This document shows, in pieces, positions 61,826 to 64,000 of a DNA stretch of 64,000 nucleotides. Position 1 is the first letter of the stretch. Every line of letters starts with the position of its first letter. The position numbers were made by a program, and so were the translations under genes. The DNA is from an uncultured Chlamydiae bacterium (lineage in GTDB: Bacteria > Chlamydiota > Chlamydiia > Chlamydiales > 2-12-FULL-49-11). The notes under the pieces are model-generated. The model searched no databases and was not told where the DNA came from. It saw nothing but the letters and a program-made list of their open reading frames with translations. The stretch is from NCBI GenBank assembly GCA_937996705.1, contig CALKUQ010000018.1:1-64000 (forward strand), written 5' to 3'.

Positions 61826-62774
61826 ACCGGTTGCATTAATTAGCGGCCCCTTTTTTCATCACCTGGATCACCTAGCACCCCTCTGTCATTTTATTGGTTG
61901 CCCCCTTTTAGTAGATGATAAAAACACCTATCTAATTGGTCAAAAATACTATCGTGATGTCGATATTCAGCTTGTATCGATTGATCTCCAAGTGTTGTCG
62001 GAAAAATACAACTTAATCCTTGTGTCGACAAAATACGCGAAAGAAGAGCTTTCAAACATATATAAATCTTTGAACATAAACCATATGAGATTTTGTTTTT
62101 GCCCCCATGGCCAATCTGATAAAGGAGTATTTGACTCAAATGCTATTTCCGAATTAGGCCAAGATCTTGTATTATTTTATGGAGAACACCAAAAAAGCAG
62201 AATCAATCCACCTGATAACTATTTTATTGTAGGCAATTTCCGATTAGCCTATTACCAAAAATTCAAACAATTCTATGATGAGCAAATTGAAACGATTCTC
62301 ACCCCCCTTCCGAAACAAAAAACCATTCTCTACGCACCCACTTGGAAAGACCAAGAGACCTCTACCACATTTTTTTCCTTTTGGAAAAATATCATCCAGT
62401 TACTGCCGGATAACTACAATCTCATAGTTAAAATTCATCCCCTTCTAGAAAAACATTATCCTGCTCACACCTATGAAGCTCTATCCTACAATCAATTTAA
62501 ACCTAACATTCTTACGCTGTTTGAAATGCCCTTGATTTACCCTTTATTAAACAAAATTGATGTCTACTTAGGAGACTACTCTGCTATTGGCTACGACTTT
62601 CTTTATTTCAATCGCCCCCTTTTCTTTCTTGGGAACAAAAAAGTTCCCCTCTACGATTGCGGTATTCAAGTCTCATCCGTAGAAGAATTTTATCAAAAGA
62701 TAGAAGAGACTCAAGATCATCTTTCTGGAAAAAGAATTGAAGAATATCAATACACATTTTCTCCTTTTTTATAG
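61788..62774 (+). CDS. CDP-glycerol glycerophosphotransferase-like protein (paralog 2)
   Basis: 328 residues, a clear paralog of the preceding gene: FFHHLDHLAPLCHFIGCPLLV, FCPHGQSDKG, TILYAPTWKDQ, LIVKIHPLLEKHYP, YPLLNKIDVYLGDYSAIGYDFLYFNRPLFFLGNK. The start chosen (61788) overlaps the end of paralog 1 by 38 bases, which fits coupled translation; upstream in-frame starts would add residues with no match to the paralog. Substrate unknown. Confidence 0.75.
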   Translation: MTPTLKTSFTSYKPVALISGPFFHHLDHLAPLCHFIGCPLLVDDKNTYLIGQKYYRDVDIQLVSIDLQVLSEKYNLILVSTKYAKEELSNIYKSLNINHMRFCFCPHGQSDKGVFDSNAISELGQDLVLFYGEHQKSRINPPDNYFIVGNFRLAYYQKFKQFYDEQIETILTPLPKQKTILYAPTWKDQETSTTFFSFWKNIIQLLPDNYNLIVKIHPLLEKHYPAHTYEALSYNQFKPNILTLFEMPLIYPLLNKIDVYLGDYSAIGYDFLYFNRPLFFLGNKKVPLYDCGIQVSSVEEFYQKIEETQDHLSGKRIEEYQYTFSPFL

Positions 62775-62811
62775 GATTTAAACTGATTGATTTTATATAA
62801 TCTGACCCTAT

Positions 62812-64000
62812 ATGAAAAAAACTCAAATCGTATTTAATACACTCACGATCATATTAACCTGTTTTGCCCTTTGCGTAACTTTTAATATACCAAAAGGAAT
62901 TGGGAATACCCTAAAGCCCCTATATTCCTCAAAACGATCCTTCAAAATAATGAACAGTTTGCTAATTAAAAAACCTATTGAGGAAGATAAATCGTTTGTA
63001 GTTGTAATTACTTCCTACAACAATCAAACTTTTTGCGAAAAAAATTTATTCTCAGTTTTTCAACAAACTTATAAAAATTACCGAGTTATCTATATAGATG
63101 ACTGTTCTAGCGACGCTACTTTTGAAAAAGCGCAAGCGTTTACAAAAGCGCTGAATCAAGAAGGTCGTATATCCTTTACTCGAAATCCTGTTAGAAATCA
63201 AAAACTAGCTAACCTCTACCCTGCTTATATGTCGTGTAAAGATGACGAAATTATTGTTTGCCTAGATGGCGATGACTGGTTTGCTCATGAAAATGTCCTA
63301 AAAGAGTTAAATGAATATTATCAAAATCCCAACGTTTGGATCACCTATGGCTCTGCAATAAATCATCCAAAATATGAAAAAAGAGATGGGCGCTTTATAA
63401 CAGATCAAATTCTACTTACGAATTCCATTCGAGAAAAAAAATTCTTTCTTAGCATGGTAAGATCGTTTTATGCAGGTCTTTTTAAACAAATAAAATTAAA
63501 GGATCTCCTTTACGAAGGAAGATTTCTACTCTCTGCAGATGATTTCGCCTTCATGATCCCCATGGTTGAAATGGCGCCAACACACACTCTTTTTATCCCT
63601 GAAATTCTCTATGTTATTAATGATGCTAATCTCCATAGAGAGCATATTACTATTGGTGACCTGCAAGAAAAACTCACAGTTTACTTAAAATCGAAGGAAA
63701 AATACACCCCACTTGATCCCTCATTCAACCCAAGAAATCTTGATTCAGAATTGCTTAATCAATCCCTTGATTTAATTGTTTTATCAAACGGGGACGTAAA
63801 CTCTTTACATAAGGCATTAAAAAATTACCTATCTCATGTCTCTCCACTCCGCAATATTTATGTTCTTTTCAATTCGTCCAGCTTGAAAAATATAAATGAA
63901 TACGACTTTCTATTGAAAGAGTTTCCATCGGTATCATTTATCCATGAAAGTGAGCTCTCTCTTAAGTCTCTTATTGAGACAAGCTCTGCCTATGTAGCAA
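62812..64000 (+). CDS. Family 2 glycosyltransferase, partial
   Basis: Reads open from ATG at 62812 to the window end (396 codons). An N-terminal hydrophobic segment (about 4-22) may anchor it. A GT-A domain follows: FVVVITSYNNQTFCEKNLFSVF, IYIDDCSSDATFEKA, and the DxD motif in CLDGDDWFAHENVL. The C-terminal half (from about 320, LIVLSNGDVNSLHKALKNYL) looks like a second nucleotide-binding fold and is cut. It follows the two glycerophosphotransferase-like genes by 37 bases, consistent with a surface-glycan cluster. Confidence 0.8.
   Translation, partial: MKKTQIVFNTLTIILTCFALCVTFNIPKGIGNTLKPLYSSKRSFKIMNSLLIKKPIEEDKSFVVVITSYNNQTFCEKNLFSVFQQTYKNYRVIYIDDCSSDATFEKAQAFTKALNQEGRISFTRNPVRNQKLANLYPAYMSCKDDEIIVCLDGDDWFAHENVLKELNEYYQNPNVWITYGSAINHPKYEKRDGRFITDQILLTNSIREKKFFLSMVRSFYAGLFKQIKLKDLLYEGRFLLSADDFAFMIPMVEMAPTHTLFIPEILYVINDANLHREHITIGDLQEKLTVYLKSKEKYTPLDPSFNPRNLDSELLNQSLDLIVLSNGDVNSLHKALKNYLSHVSPLRNIYVLFNSSSLKNINEYDFLLKEFPSVSFIHESELSLKSLIETSSAYVA

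Overview
The window is from a member of the Chlamydiota, most likely a chlamydia outside the Chlamydiaceae (an environmental or amoeba-associated lineage). The best single proof is the EUO developmental regulator, a family known only from chlamydiae. It sits beside recJ, tsp and gltX, as in Chlamydia, although gene order within the blocks has drifted. Other blocks also follow chlamydial order: cysJ/ispF, pepP/mutL, dnaB/mnmG/lplA, sdhBAC/tatD/tolQ/tolR/tolB/pal, and a gspD-E-F-G cluster. The DNA is AT-rich. Ribosome-binding sites of the AGGAGG type are common and decide several starts. Genes outside the known chlamydial core include murI, a complete OmpR-type response regulator, two glycerophosphotransferase-like proteins and many lineage-restricted ORFs.

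Layout. 1-2276: an ankyrin/SET-domain protein (candidate secreted chromatin-type effector) on the minus strand, bracketed by imperfect direct repeats and preceded by an operator-like palindrome. 2277-8265: recJ, euo, tsp and gltX. 8227-10712: cysJ with small lineage-specific genes. 10743-15246: ispF, a shortened pepP and mutL on the minus strand, then pepF. 15278-22730: an anchored unknown protein, a repeat-bearing unknown protein, tRNA-Ser(GCU), dnaB, a 29-residue ribosomal-type basic protein, mnmG, a degenerate receiver/GGDEF-like protein, a small exported protein and lplA. 22693-27201: sdhB, sdhA, sdhC and tatD on the minus strand. 27204-32145: the Tol-Pal envelope operon running into murI. 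32170-32931: response regulator with a strong terminator behind it. 33099-41373: a run of envelope or exported proteins (two small lipoproteins, a membrane-anchored TPR protein, a 942-residue TPR protein and a 1145-residue VWA protein). 41417-42710: a truncated GxxExxY gene and a promoter-equipped unknown gene. 42811-53276: rsmD and a compact type II secretion/pseudopilus operon ending in an 826-residue MORN-variant repeat protein. 53451-60401: a membrane protein, an SDR-fold protein with a disordered N-terminus, unknown chlamydial-type genes, a methyltransferase and mutY. 60436-64000: a coiled-coil protein, two tandem CDP-glycerol-glycerophosphotransferase-like proteins and a family 2 glycosyltransferase cut by the window end.

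How it fits together: most of the window is housekeeping (repair, replication, translation, TCA cycle, isoprenoids) plus three envelope systems (Tol-Pal with MurI, T2SS-like, surface polymer or glycan transferases). The accessory material is of two kinds. One is short lineage-restricted genes that overlap the 3' ends of conserved genes tail to tail. The other is isolated genes with their own AT-rich promoters (SET/ankyrin at 154-1974, unknown at 41961-42710, SDR at 54080-55522), which are the best candidates for host-directed proteins. No CRISPR array, insertion sequence or prophage was found.
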